DNA of 64,000 bases from positions 558,001 through 622,000 of the forward strand of contig JAGTYA010000024.1 of NCBI GenBank assembly GCA_024291935.2. Direction: 5' to 3'. The position numbers and the translations under genes are program-made. The DNA is from Okapia johnstoni. Taxonomy: Eukaryota > Chordata > Mammalia > Artiodactyla > Giraffidae. Shown here in pieces: positions 35,401 to 50,261 of this stretch (positions are counted from its first letter, which is position 1; the number at the start of each line of letters is the position of its first letter). The notes below the pieces were generated by a model. The model saw nothing but the letters and a program-made list of their open reading frames with translations, searched no databases and had not been told where the DNA came from.

Positions 35401-35800
35401 TATCAAATAGATCAAGTTGATTGATAGTGGATGTTCAGATCAGCTATGTTCTGATGGCTTCTCTACCTGCTTGATCTGTAAATTACTAAAAAAAAAATGA
35501 AAAAGAGCTGTTTGTGTATCAAACTGAAATAGTGGATTTGTCTATTTCTGTCACTGTTCTATCAATTTTTACCATACATAATTTGATGCTATGTGTTTAT
35601 CATGTGTAAATAACATATTAAGGATTGTTATGTTTTCTTGGAAAACTGACCCTTTTGTCATATGTAATGCTCTCTTTCTCTTAATTAGTATTTTTTCTTG
35701 TCCTAAAGTCTTTTTTCCCTGGAAATAATATAGCTACTCTTTCTTTTGATTAGTGATGACGTGGTATCTCATTCTCCATTCTTTTTTTTTAAGATTTCTT
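35401..35800. other. AT-rich intron sequence, probably old L1
   Basis: T-rich; no exon or clear repeat boundary seen. Confidence 0.35.
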
Positions 35801-35802
35801 TT

Positions 35803-35980
35803 TTTATATAGACCATTTTTAAAGTCTTTATTGAATTTGTTGCAGCACTGTTTCTGTTTTGTGTTTCAACTTTTTGGCCGTGAGACATACGGGATTTTAG
35901 CTCCCTGACCAGGAATTTAACCCCCACCCTCTACTTGGAAGGTTAAGTCTTAACCACTGGACAACCAGGGAGGTCTCTCT
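35803..35980 (-). mobile_element. CHR-type SINE
   Basis: 'ttggccgtgagacatacggg', 'ccctgaccaggaatttaac' and 'taaccactggacaaccaggg' identify a minus-strand artiodactyl CHR-type SINE. Confidence 0.78.
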
Positions 35981-36059
35981 TTCTCCATTTTTAACATGTG
36001 TCTTTATATTTATGGGTTTTTTTAACTGACAATATAAGATAAGGTCTCATTTTCTCTGT

Positions 36060-36255
36060 CATTTTGACAATCTCTGCTTTTTTATTGGAATATAATTGCT
36101 TTACAATGATGTGTTCGTTTCTGTGATACAATGAAGTTAATCAGACATATGTATACATATATCCCCTCCCTCTGGACCTTCTTCCCACCACTTTCCCCTT
36201 CCCACCCATGTAGGTCATCACAGAGCACCGAGCTGAGCTTCCTGTGCTTTACAGA
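36060..36255 (-). mobile_element. L1 3'-UTR fragment
   Basis: 'attggaatataattgcttta', 'atgaagttaatcagacatat' and 'catcacagagcaccgagctg': minus-strand ruminant L1 3' end inside older L1-like sequence. Confidence 0.75.
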
Positions 36256-37224
36256 CAATCTCTGCTTTTAATTGGAATATTTAGGCCATTCACGCTGGAA
36301 GTAATTATTGATATACTGGATTACATTACCATGTTTTAACTCTTCTTTATTTATTGTATTTGTTTTTCCTGTGTCTCTTTTTCCCCTGCTCTTTTACTGC
36401 CTTCTCTAATTTTAATTAGCATTTTATATGATTCCATCTCAGTCTTCTATTAGCATATTAATTATACTTCTTTTAAAATGTTTTTGATGGTTGTCTAGAG
36501 ATTGTCATACACACTTTATAGCACTTCCCCTGTAGCACATGTACCTTAGATCAGAGTATATGCAATTCCCTTCTCCCTTCGCTTATGACATTGCTGTCAC
36601 TCATGGCGCGTATCTGTATTGGCTTCCCTGGTGGCACAGTGGTGTGAATGGAAAGGAAAATAATGATTGTATAAAAATTTTAGAGCACGTGTAAATTGTG
36701 TTTTTTAAATCTTAAATGTATATATTGACATAAGCATAAAGGAAATAAAGAAAATTTTAGGAACAACAATCAAAATGGATGTTTGTAGAGTGAAATTTCT
36801 CAGCCCTGCATGGCTGGAGTTGTCCGGATTCACTCTGCATTTTAAAGGCCTAGATCTGTTACTGATGAGATGTCTCAAGTTATTCTTGCCATCATCCTCA
36901 CTAAGTGACTAGTTTCTTAATTCTTTCCGGAATATTTTAAGCTCTTCTCTGTTTTTAGGTGCTGGCATTTCAGCATTATGTGCCTTGGTTTGGTTTTCTT
37001 TCTTAAATTTTTATTTATTTATTTTTCACTGTGTTGGGTCTTCCTTGTGGTGTGTGGGCTTCTATGTAGCTTCTGGTTTGGTTCTTTTAAAATTCATTTT
37101 TCTAAGTCCGTTAAAGAAATCCATGTTATTCTACTCTATAGAGTTCATAACTCCTTAAATAATTCTCCTGGTATGGTCCTCCTCTGCATTTTCTTGAGTA
37201 CCTTTCTTGACTCTAATAAGGTTG
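36256..37224. other. Old L1 debris with SINE head fragments
   Basis: 36256-36610 and 36930-37000 look like ancient antisense L1. At 36622-36644 there is a short SINE head (ggcttccctggtggcacag), and at about 37010-37085 a truncated CHR-type start (ttttcactgtgttgggtctt). Confidence 0.4.
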
Positions 37225-37243
37225 CTATTCAGCTCAGTTCAGT

Positions 37244-38446
37244 TCAATCGCTCAGTTCTGTCCAACTCTTTGCGACCCCATGAACCGCAGCACGCCAGGC
37301 CTCCCTGTCCATCACCAACTCCCTGAGTCCACCCAAACCCATGTCCATCGAGTCGGTGATGCCATCCAACCATCCCATCCTCTGTCGTCCCCTTCTCCTC
37401 CTGCCCTCAATCCTTCCCAGCACCAGGGTCTTTTCAAATGAGTCACCTCTTCGCATCAGGTGGCCAAAGTATTGGAATTTCAGCTTCAACATCAGTCCTT
37501 CCAATGAACACCCAGGACTGATCTCCTTTAGGATGGACTGGTTGGATCTGCTTGCAGTCCAAGGGACTCTCAAGAGTCTTCTCCAACACCACAGTTCAAA
37601 TGCATCAATTCTGCGGCACTCAGCTTTCTTCACCGTCCAACTCTCACATCCATACATGACTACTGGAAAAACAATAGCCTTGACTAGATGGACCTTTGTT
37701 GGCAAAGCAGTGTCTCTGCTTTTTAATATGCTATCTAGGTTGGCCATAACCTTCCTTCCAAGGAGTAAGCGTCTTTTAATTTCATGGCTGCAGTCACCAT
37801 CAGCAGTGATTTTGGAGCCCAGAAAAAGAAAGTCTGACACTGTTTCCACTGTTTCCCTATCTATTTGCCATGAAGTGATGGGACCGGATACCATGGTCTT
37901 AGTTTTCTGAATGTTGAGCTTTAAGCCAACTTTTTCACTCTCCTCTTTCACTTTCATCAGGAGGCTCTTTAGTTCTTCTTCACTTTCTGCCATAAGGGTG
38001 GTGTCATCTGCATATCTGAGGTTATTGATATTTCTCCCGGCAATCTTGATTCCAGCTTGTGCTTCCTCCAGCCCAGCGTTTCTCATGATGTACTCTGCAT
38101 AGAAGTTAAATAAGCAGGGTGACAATATACAGCCTTGACGTACTCCTTTTCCTATTTGGAACCAGTCTGTTTTTTCATGTCCAGTTCTAACTGTTGCTTC
38201 CTGACCTGCATACAGGTTTCTCAAGAGGCAGGTCAGGTGGCCTGGTATTCCCATCTCTTTCATGATTTTCCACAATTTATTGTGATCCACACAGTCAAAG
38301 GCTTTGGCATAGTCAATAAAGCAGAAATCGATACTTTTCTGGAACTCTCTTGCTTTTTTGATGATCCAGCAGATGTTGGCAATTTGATCTCTGGTTCCTC
38401 TGCCTTTTCTAAAACTAGCTTGAACATCTGGAAGTTCATAGTTCAT
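37244..38446 (-). pseudogene. BovB reverse transcriptase, 400-residue open segment
   Basis: An intact palm with [32 protein letters not shown] and YADD (38003-38014), running on through the C-terminal [20 protein letters not shown] block to the very 3' end ([12 protein letters not shown]). A frameshift near 38446 separates it from KVLHSICQQIWKTQQWPQDW (38436-38642) and from the linker ORF 38686-39102. The endonuclease is absent. Confidence 0.9.
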
Positions 38447-38685
38447 GGTATTGCTGAAGCCTGGCTTGGAAAATTTTAAGCATTACTTTACTAGCGTGTG
38501 AGATGAGTGCAATTGTGTGGTAGTTTGAGCATTCTTTCGCATTGCCTTTCTTTGAGATTGGAATGAAAACTGACCTTTTCCAGTCCTGTGGCCACTGCTG
38601 AGTTTTCCAGATTTGCTGGCATATAGAGTGCAGCACTTTCACAGTATCATCTTTCAGGATTTGAAATAGCTCAACTGGAATTTCA

Positions 38686-39102
38686 TCACCTCCACTTAGC
38701 TTTGTTTGTAGTGATGCTTCCTAAGGCCCACTTGACTTCACATTCCAGGATGTCTGGCTCTAGGTGAGTGATCACACCATCGTGATTATCTGGGTCGTGA
38801 AGATCTTTTTTGTACAGTTCTTCTGTGTATTCTTGCCACTTCTTCTTAATATCTTCTGCTTCTGTCAGATCCATACCATTTCTGTCCTTTATTGAGCCCA
38901 TCTTTGCATGAAATGTTCCCTTGGTATCTCTAATTTTCTTGAAGAGATCTCTAGTCTTTCCCATTCTATTGTTTTCCTCTATTTCTTTGCACTGATCGCT
39001 GAGGAAGGCTTTCTTCTCTCTCCTTGCTGTTCTTTGGAACTCTGCATTCAAATGGGTATATCTTTTCTTTTCTCCTTTGCTTTTCACTTCTCTTCTTTTC
39101 AC
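38686..39102 (-). pseudogene. BovB linker segment
   Basis: Decodes to the YTHLNAEFQRTARREKKAF and RWQEY-type (here KKWQEYTEELYKKDLHD) linker. It ends in an altered NKAKWR where other copies read NKASGGDGIPVELFQ, caused by a small indel near 38695. Confidence 0.85.
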
Positions 39103-39239
39103 AGCTATTTGTAAGGCCTGCTCAGACAGCCATTTTGCTTTTTTGCATTTCTTTTTCTTGGATATGGTCTTGATCCCTGTCTCCTGTACAATGTCATGAA
39201 CCTCCGTCCATAGACCCCTAAATTAATCTTGGATTCCTA

Positions 39240-39462
39240 TGTGTTGTGCTATGCTTAGTTGCTTAGTCGTGTCTGCTTTTTTGCGACTCCATGGACTATG
39301 GCTCTCCAGGCTCTTCTGTCCATGGGGATATTTCAGGCACGAATACTGTAATGGGTAGACTATCGCTTCCCCAGGGGATCTTCCCGACCCAGGAATCAAA
39401 CCTAGGTTCTCCTGCATTGCAGGTGGATTCTTTAAAAGCTGAGTTACACTGGGAGTCCTGGA
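39240..39462 (-). mobile_element. Bov-tA type SINE
   Basis: Minus-strand SINE: 'tatgcttagttgcttagtcg' tail, 'gggatcttcccgacccagga' body, diverged head 'tacactgggagtcc'. Confidence 0.9.
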
Positions 39463-40190
39463 CTCCTGTATATTTTAGTAACTCTTAGTAAATTTCTAAA
39501 AATCAGTTTTTTAAAAACATCTAATACCACTATCTCTTTCTCTGTTAGTTCCTTTTTCTTCTCCTGTTTCCTACAATATCTCTGTTTCTTCTGGGGTAAC
39601 GTTTCTTCTCTTTTTAGTGTTATTCTTTCTTCCTAAAGTTGGAGAATTTCCTCAAAAGTCTGCTGATCTGTGGTTATCTGTTTCTACTTAAGCAGAGGCT
39701 CTGGAAATCAATGCATCTGACTCACCAAATTAAAGAATAAAGAAGGAAAACCATATGAACAACTCAATAGATGCATTTCTTAATACTCTACATCTGACCA
39801 TGATAAAATTCTCAGGAAACTAGTAACAAACAGAAACTTCCTCTGTCACGTGTGTGTATGTGTGTGTATGACATCATACTTGATGCATACATTAAATACA
39901 TTTTCTCTAAGGCTAGAAACAACATAAGGAAGAAAGAAAAAAGAAACAATTTTGGAAACGAAAAAGCAAAAGAGTTTTATTTTCTGACAGCATGGTTATT
40001 TTTTTCTATGAAATCCAAAAGTAGTCTACAAATATATTACTGCTGCTGGTTACTGTTTCTTAAAAGCAATTCTATGTTCATACAATTGTTAGAAATAATT
40101 TTAAAAGCAGTATCACTTAAAGTAGCCCCCCAAAGAATAAAATAGCTAAGAATAAGTTTAAGGAAAGAAGTGTATGACTCCTGTGTGTGT
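39463..40190 (+). mobile_element. Old L1-like sequence
   Basis: 39700-40165 has the A-rich plus-strand L1 ORF2 texture ('gaacaactcaatagatgcat', 'atgataaaattctcaggaaac'). It includes the start of the block copied to 46.2 kb. Confidence 0.5.
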
Positions 40191-40205
40191 GTGTGTTCAG
40201 TCATG
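40131..40205 (+). repeat. Block duplicated at 46218-46322 (copy A)
   Basis: 75 bp from caaagaataaaatagctaag through (tg)n to ttcagtcatg. It spans the end of the L1-like stretch and the start of the SINE tail. Copy B matches it closely apart from a longer (tg)n and a small indel. Confidence 0.85.
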
Positions 40206-40397
40206 TTTGACTCTTTGCGATCCTATGGACTGCAGCCCGCCAGGCTCCTCTGTTCATGGAATTTCCCAGGCAAGAATATTGGAGTGGATTGGCATTTCTT
40301 ACTCCAGGAGATCTTCCCAACCCAGGGATTGAGCCCACATCTCTTGCATCCCCTGCTTTGGCAAGCAAATCCTTTACCACTGCACCACCTGATACTG
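40190..40397 (-). mobile_element. Bov-tA type SINE
   Basis: Minus-strand SINE behind a short (tg)n: 'gttcagtcatgtttgactc' tail, 'tggcaagcaaatcctttacc' head side. Confidence 0.9.
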
Positions 40398-40925
40398 AAA
40401 GCTATAAACACTTCCGGCAAATTAAGGAAAATTAAATAAATCGGTTGAACTCAATGTTGTTAAGATGTCACTTTTCACCAAATGAGTCTAAAAGTTCGAT
40501 GCAAACCCTATAAAACTCAAAAAGACTTTTCTTGTAAAAATTGATAAATCAATTTTAAAAGATATGTGGAAAACCAAAAGATGTAGAAAATCCAAGGTAA
40601 TAGTTTCCTATTGACTTCAAGTCTTTCTATACGCTGTAGATTCAGATCAATACACTGTTGGCACAAGGGTAGGCAAACAGACAAATGGCACGGAGTAGAA
40701 AATCTAGAAATAGAACCAGGTTTACACTTTAAATTAATTTTTGAATATCTTAGTTACCTTGGGGGAGGCAAAGATTTCTCAGATAGAACCCTAAAGTTGG
40801 TAGCCACAGAAGAAAAAAAAAATGATAGCTTTGGCTTTTTCAAGATTAAAAATTTCTCCTCATCAAAACACATGGTTAAGAAAATTAAGGCAAACCACAA
40901 AATGGGTGAAAATGTTCACAATACA
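40398..40925 (+). mobile_element. Old L1-like sequence
   Basis: An A-rich, plus-strand ORF2-like continuation ('aactcaaaaagacttttctt', 'atggttaagaaaattaaggc'). It is broken, and continues after the BovB insertion at about 41690. Confidence 0.5.
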
Positions 40926-41637
40926 TTACTGTTGCTGTTCAGTTGCTCAGTCTTGTCCGACTCTTTGTGACTCCATGGACTGTAGCATGCCAGGATTCCC
41001 TGTCCTTCACTATCTCCTGGAGTTTGCTCAAACTCATGTCCATTGAGTCAATGATGCCATCCGACCATCTCATCCTCAGTTGTCCCCTTCTCTTCCTGCT
41101 CTCAATCTTTCCCAGCATCAGGGTCTTTTCCAATGAGTTGGCTCTTCAAATCAGGTGGCCTAAGTGTTGGAGCTTCAGCTTCAGCATCAGTCCTTCCAAT
41201 CAATATTCAGAGTTGATTTCCTTTAAGACTGACTGATTTGATCTCCTTGCAGTCCAAGGGACTCTCAAGAGTCTTCTCCAGCACCACAGTTCAAAAGCAT
41301 CAATTCTTTGATGTTCAGCCTTCTTTATGGTCCAACTCTCACCTCCATACATGACTACTAGAAAAACCATAGTTTTGACTATACAGACCTTTGTCAGTAA
41401 AGTGATATCTCTGCTTTTTTAATACACTGTCTAGGTTTGTCATAGATTTTCTTCCAAGGAGCAAACGTGTTTTAATTTTGTGGCTGCTGTCATTGTCCGC
41501 AGTGATTTTGGAGCCCAAGAAAATAAAGTCTGTCATTGTTTCCACTGTTTCCCCATCTATTTGCCATGAAGTGATGGGACTGGATACCATGATCTTAGTT
41601 TTTGAATGTTGAGTTTTAAGCCAGCTTTTTCACTCAC
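40926..41637 (-). mobile_element. BovB 3' portion
   Basis: A minus-strand, moderately diverged BovB of about 710 bp with its 3' end at 40930 (tgctgttcagttgctcagtc). It covers the C-terminal reverse transcriptase region with broken frames. Confidence 0.92.
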
Positions 41638-41689
41638 AGTACGTATATTTAACAAAACATTTCTTTTATAATATATACAAACTCGTACA

Positions 41690-42222
41690 CATCAAAGACA
41701 ACCCAGTAATATAAATGGGCCAAAGGCTTGAAAAGGCACTTCAAAAAAGGAGATTATGAATAGCCAATGAGCATATGGAAGTGCACTCAATATTATCAGT
41801 CATTAAAAAAATACAGGTTAAAACTGTATGAAATACCATGTTATATATTATAGACTAAAATGGCTAAAACTAGAAAGCCTATTTCTAACAGACTTTGGAA
41901 TAGTTTGGCAGATTCTAAAACTATTAAACATACTCCTACACAATTACTCAACAATTCCACTTCTAGTTACTTGCTGAAGGGAAATTAAAACATCTTGCCA
42001 CCAAAAAACTTGTACAAGAACCACAGATTTATTCAAACTAGTCCCAAACTAGAATCCACCCAAATGTCCATAAACAGGAAAATGAATATGTAGATTGTGG
42101 TAGGTCCACACAATGGAATATCTTCAACAATAAAAGAACCAAATTTCTGTTCATCTAACATGGATGATGAGCAAAAGAAGTCAGACACAAAGCACATGTG
42201 ACGTATTGTTTTCATGTATACA
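41690..42222 (+). mobile_element. Old L1 ORF2 3' remnant
   Basis: 'aacccagtaatataaatggg', 'gaatagtttggcagattct' and 'caatggaatatcttcaacaa' are degenerate plus-strand L1 ORF2 C-terminal phrases. Confidence 0.6.
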
Positions 42223-42223
42223 G

Positions 42224-42418
42224 TGTTAAAGTGTTAGTCACTCAGTCATGTCCAACTCTGCAAACCCATGGACTATGGCCTTCCAGGTTCCTCTGTCATG
42301 GAATCTCCTAGCCAAGAATACTGAAGTGGGCAGCCATTCCATTCTCTAGGGGATCTTCCCAACCCAGGTCTCCTGCATTGCAGGCACATTCTTTACCATC
42401 TGAGCCACCAGGGAATAT
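42224..42418 (-). mobile_element. Bov-tA type SINE
   Basis: Minus-strand SINE (gttagtcactcagtcatgtc to ctgagccaccagggaa) with small internal deletions. Confidence 0.9.
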
Positions 42419-42436
42419 GAAGTCCAATCATGCCTG

Positions 42437-42648
42437 CATGCTCAGTCATGTCTGACTCTTTGCAACCCTATGGATGATAGCCCACCAGGCTCCTCTGTCA
42501 ATGGAATTTTCCAGGCAAGAATACTGGAGTGGGTTGCCATGCCCTTCTCCAGGGGATCTTCCCAACCCAGGGATTGAACCCATATCTCTTGCATCTCCTG
42601 CACTGGCGGACAGGTTCTTTACCACTACTGCCACCTGGGAAGGCCATG
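42437..42648 (-). mobile_element. Bov-tA type SINE
   Basis: A second minus-strand SINE about 20 bp after the previous one (gctcagtcatgtctgactc to gccacctgggaaggcc). Confidence 0.92.
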
Positions 42649-46217
<3,569 letters not shown>

Positions 46218-46266
46218 CAAAGAATAAAATAGCTAAGAATAAGTTAAAGGAAAGAAGTGTATGACT

Positions 46267-46314
<48 letters not shown>

Positions 46315-46322
46315 CAGTCATG
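46218..46322 (+). repeat. Block duplicated from 40131-40205 (copy B) with expanded (TG)n
   Basis: Same order as copy A: caaagaataaaatagctaag, aaggaaagaagtgtatgact, a (tg)n run at 46270-46312, then ttcagtcatg. The flanking sequence on each side is different from copy A. Confidence 0.85.
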
Positions 46323-46802
46323 AACTGTGGCTCCCACAGTCCTGTCCATCTCACCCCTTAGTGGGCATTTTCCCAGGAGGTGCTCCTGCCATCAGCTCTG
46401 AGGCAGCCTCCCACCATGTCTCCTTCCTAGACTCCTGGCAGTGATCTACCCACTAGGCTCCTTGGTTTATTTCCTTCCTCCTACATCTGCTAAGTTAAGT
46501 TACCTACATGCAGGGTCTCTGGGCTGGTGTGCTGGCCTCCTCTTGTTGGCAGCCTCTTGGGTCCCTGGTCCAGGAGTCATGGGGATGCCTTGCAGTGCCA
46601 CAATAGGCAACCCCTGCGTGCAGCTTCAGAGTGTCCTTTTTCGTAGGATCTGGACCACTCTGGGAGCTCTGACTAGCAACTCCAGCATGCCCCCCACCCC
46701 TTCTGGTTTGTCTCTTTGGAAACTGAGCATCCTCCCCAACACAGTTAAGCCCAAACCTCCTCTTATCTAGAGCCCTCTTTGAAGCTTTTGGGCTTTCTCT
46801 TT

Positions 46803-46823
46803 TACACACACACACACACACAT

Positions 46824-46869
<46 letters not shown>
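46803..46869 (+). repeat. (CA)n microsatellite
   Basis: About 33 CA units with one interruption (catgca). It lies about 490 bp after the (TG)n at 46270-46312, its reverse complement. Confidence 0.95.
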
Positions 46870-46871
<2 letters not shown>

Positions 46872-47239
46872 CTCTAGGATCCTAGTCGTGCTCCAGAAGA
46901 AACTTGTTTCTTTCTTACACTTTGAACAGTGCAGTTAACACATTTCACTTCCCTTATTTATTTTGACATGTGATGTCCGCATGGTGTGACGTTTATTATA
47001 CGTGACTGACAGCCTCAAGATGTTCCCAGTGGCTCATTTCTGTGCAGGGAACGTAACTGCTCCCTTGCTGGGGTTTCTCTTTTCTGTCCAAGGATGATGG
47101 GGGAACTTTACCATGAAGGTTGGGATCCACTGAGCTCTGAGTGACCCGAGAGCTGGAAATACCTAAATGTGCAATTCTGAGATGATGTTCCTGGTCTCTG
47201 GTGGAGACCTCTAATTGTGTTTTCTCTTCCTCTCTTCAG

Positions 47240-47323
47240 CAATCCAAGAAAGACTTAGTTATGAAGGAATCAATGGAGAAGAGAGGGAGGAGAGGCCTGC
47301 CATTCAACTGAGCTTTGAGCAAG
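47240..47323 (+). CDS. SP100: SP100 exon: acidic linker after the HSR domain
   Basis: Acceptor tctcttcag at 47239, donor gtgatt at 47324. With the G carried over it reads AIQERLSYEG, then INGEEREERPAIQLSFEQ. Human SP100 has EEEEREERSGLQLSLEQ at this place, so the assignment is firm. 84 nt, symmetric phase 1-1. It has no known fold; it is acidic and probably disordered. Confidence 0.93.
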
Positions 47324-48771
47324 GTGATTGAGACCAAGAACAAAACAATTCTCCTTTGCTAAGAGGAAAAGGAGAAGGGGAGGTGGAGGCCCGAGTCCTG
47401 AGTAAAGATTGAGAATCGGAAGAAACTATGAAGGACCACAGAGAAGGCAGGCAGGGATGTTTGTATGAACATCTAACCAAAGGCTAAGTCCTGGAGGAGT
47501 GGCTATGACAAGTGGCTGTTGCCCCAAATACCAAGACAAAGGAAGAGGAACCCAGGGTGTCAGCAACCAGATTTAAAGAGAATGACTGCCTGGAAGTCAT
47601 TGTTATTTAGAAAGAATCCTATAGGAGAAGATCAATGTGAAGGTGTGATGGGCTAATCACTATGGGCCCAAGGTCAATGTCAAAGAGGAGGCCGTTGATA
47701 ATGGCAGAAGAAAGGACTGATTTAAATGTGGGGGAGGTTTTTCAAGAGCAGGAATATTCAAGGAGAAATGTGGTCATACGGATTCAGTGGTGAGGAATGG
47801 TAGAGATGCGGAGGAGAAGATGTGGGTCTTTGAAAGAGAGAGGAGAAGAAAAAGAAGAAATGAAAGGAGAAAGGGGTCAAGGACACAACAAAAACAAGCA
47901 AGTTAATAACAGCTCACTTGATTGAATGTTTCTTCTGGCAGTTGTGGGTTTAGTGCCATTGGACGGTATTATCACTTATGTGCCCATTTTCCAGATAAGG
48001 AAGCTGAAATCTAGAAAGACCATGTAAGTAGTTGGGCTGGGATCAAATGAGCAAGGATGGAACCAGGCATTCTGAACCCAGAGACTGTGTTTTCAACCCT
48101 GGATACTCCCTGGTAGCCTAATGGGACAGAGAGAACCCTGAAACAAAAGGAGGGAAATATACAAAGAGGGAAGTGAAGTGAAAGTCACTCAGTCATGTCC
48201 GACCCTTTGCAACTCCGTGGACTATAGCCCACCAGGCTCCTCTATCCATGGGATTTCCCAAGAAAGAATACTGGAGTGGGTTGCCATTCCGGAAAATGTG
48301 GAGGAGAATCAGACGTTGAATACTCAGGGAGAGGCTAACAAGACAGATTAAACAGACCTGTACAGGGAGGGAGTGGGTGAAGAAGGGGTGGGAACTTTGC
48401 AGGAAGTAAGGTAAGGTCACCAGTCAGGGCAACTCTAGGGACCAAGGCCAGTTCACCAGGGCTGTGGAAGTCAAGATAAGCCATCGCTAGGTACTGAATG
48501 GCTGGTGGAGGTCATGCAGTGAGATGGTCTGGCCAAAGCCCTCTCAGCCAGGAGTGCCCCTGACCTGCCTTCCACTCGAGGATTTGGGGTCTGGCTGCAA
48601 GAGTTCGATGAGATCCACCAGGCCCAGATGTTCTTTGTATTGCTGTCTACTGGGGGTCTCAAGCTTCTTATTTATAAAAAAAGAAAAGAAAAGAAAAGAA
48701 AAGGGCAATAAGGGAGGGTGGCACAGCCCCTACTTCAATTTCTGAAATAAATTTTTAATTTTTCCCCCTAG
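47324..48771 (+). other. SP100: SP100 intron, purine-rich, with MIR and partial SINE
   Basis: 47340-47890 is strongly purine-rich on the sense strand. 47900-48110 resembles a minus-strand MIR ('cccattttccagataaggaa', 'gggctgggatcaaatgag'). 48175-48296 is the tail half of a minus-strand Bov-tA SINE. An (aaaag)n run is at 48679-48702. Confidence 0.6.
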
Positions 48772-48822
48772 GAACTTCTGGAGGCCTGACTTGGTCTGGT
48801 GGCGAATCCTCATCTTATGATG
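48772..48822 (+). CDS. SP100: SP100 small 51-nt exon
   Basis: Acceptor tttttcccccctag-type tract ending at 48771 and a weak donor gtctgt at 48823. Phase 1 reading: GTSGGLTWSGGESSSYDG. Human SP100 has SLTWPPSGSPSHAG at the corresponding place, and the next exon continues with TASPENRLSD against human TTPPENGLSE. It is in frame and symmetric (phase 1-1). The non-consensus donor suggests it may be an alternatively used exon. Confidence 0.8.
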
Positions 48823-49183
48823 GTCTGTTGCTGCCTCTGTTCTGTGATGCTTTGCTGCTTGTGTTCCCTTCTAGGCTGTGCTGGGGGCGGAGTGGCTGCT
48901 TCTTTGTGTCAGAAATTTGTCTGTCTTTGCATCTGCAGTTTCTCCAAGGGTCAGTACTCTGAGTTGCTGGGAAGGTTGCTGCTTCCGGGCTCCTTAAATG
49001 CACTTGCTGCCAGTCCCCAAAGACTCTGGGCCTGATCGTTTTGCCCCAGCATCTGGCTTCACCGTTTTCTGTTCTGTTTTGTTTGATCAGGCAGTGACCT
49101 TGGTGCTTCGATGTCATGTCTGGCAGAGGCCAGTGCTACAACCAGAGTGGTGGAAGAAGCAGGTGATGGGCATTCCTCGGGGC

Positions 49184-49198
49184 GGGGGGGGGGGGGGG
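49184..49198 (+). repeat. Poly-G run
   Basis: Fifteen consecutive G, preceded by cggggc and followed by atggggggatgg: a G-tract cluster able to form a G-quadruplex in DNA or sense RNA. Confidence 0.9.
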
Positions 49199-49380
49199 AT
49201 GGGGGGATGGTGGGCCCTCCCATAACTTCAATTAACCCATAATGTTCTTAATGATGTTGTTATTTAAATTTTATCTCTCAGCTTTCTCATTTGTAATATA
49301 GGGATATTACAGGCAGACTGTCATGAGGCTATGGAATGGAGCAAGGATGGGAATGCATTTGACAGACACTAGGTAGTCAC

Positions 49381-49402
49381 TGGGCTTCCCTGGTGGCTCA
49401 GC
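49381..49402 (+). mobile_element. Bov-tA head, first part of a split SINE
   Basis: gggcttccctggtggctcag, cut off after about 20 bp by an L1. The rest of the same SINE resumes at about 50262 (agaatccacctgcaatgctg). Confidence 0.8.
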
Positions 49403-50261
49403 AGCACTGTTTACAAAAGCCAGGACATGGAAACAACCTAGGTGTCCATCGGCAGACAAATGAATAAGGAATTTGTGGTACAAACACACAATGAAATATT
49501 GCTCAGCTATAAAAAAAAGAACACATTTGAGTCAGTTTTAATGAGCTGGATGAAACTGGAGCCTATTATACAGAGTGAAGTAAGCCAGAAAGAGAAACAC
49601 CAATACAGTATATTAACGCATATATATGGAATTTAGAAAGAGGGTAACGATGACCTATATGCAAGACAGCAAAAGAGACACAGATGTAAAGAAAAGATTT
49701 TTGGACTATGGGGGAGAAGGCAAGGATGGGACAATATGAGAGAATAGCATTGAAACATGTATATTACCATATGTAAAATAGATGACCAGTGCAAGTTCGA
49801 TGCATGAAGCAGGGCAGTCAAAGCTGGTACTCTGAGACAACCCAGAGGAATGGGGTGGGAAGGGAGGTGGGAGGGGGGTTCAGGATGGTGGGACACATGT
49901 ACACCCATGGCTGATTCATGTCGATGTATGGCAAAAACCATCACAATATTGTAAAGTAATTAGCCTCCGGAGAAGGCGATGGCACCCCACTCCAGTACTC
50001 TTGCCTGGAAAATCTCGTGGATGGAGGAGCCTGGTAGGCTGCAGTCCATGGGGTCGCAAAGAGTCGGACACGACTGAGCGACTTCACTTTCACTTTTCAC
50101 TTTCATGCATTGGAGAAGGAAATGGCAGCCCACTCCAGTGTTCTTGCCTGGAGAATCCCAGGGACGGGGGAGCCTGGTGGGCTGCCATCTATGGGGTTGC
50201 ACAGAGTCGGACACGACTGAAGTGGCTTAGCAGCAGCAAAGTTAATAAAGTAATTTTTTTT
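49403..50261 (+). mobile_element. L1 3' end inserted in a SINE and carrying a Bov-A2
   Basis: Plus-strand ruminant L1 end: ORF2 C-terminal phrase (gaaactggagcctattatac, agtgaagtaagccagaaag), 3' UTR (acacatgtacacccatggct), then aaccatcacaatattgtaaa. The Bov-A2 at 49964-50240 sits near its 3' end. Confidence 0.85.
49964..50240 (+). mobile_element. Bov-A2 dimeric SINE
   Basis: Two Bov-A monomers in tandem: ggagaaggcgatggcacccc to cgacttcactttcac, then ggagaaggaaatggcagccc to ggcttagcagcagca. There is no tRNA-derived head. aaagtaatt lies on both sides. Confidence 0.92.

Larger units (their letters stand above)
37225..39215 (-). mobile_element. BovB LINE, 3' 2 kb
   Basis: A young-looking minus-strand BovB from the tail (cagttcagttcaatcgctc) at 37230 to the linker region at about 39215. 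It is very close to the 7.2 and 21.1 kb copies. Confidence 0.95.

Noticed and set aside
46504..46869. 121-residue minus-strand frame with Cys-Val repeats
   Set aside because: The Cys-Val part is the (CA)n microsatellite read in frame; no other support.
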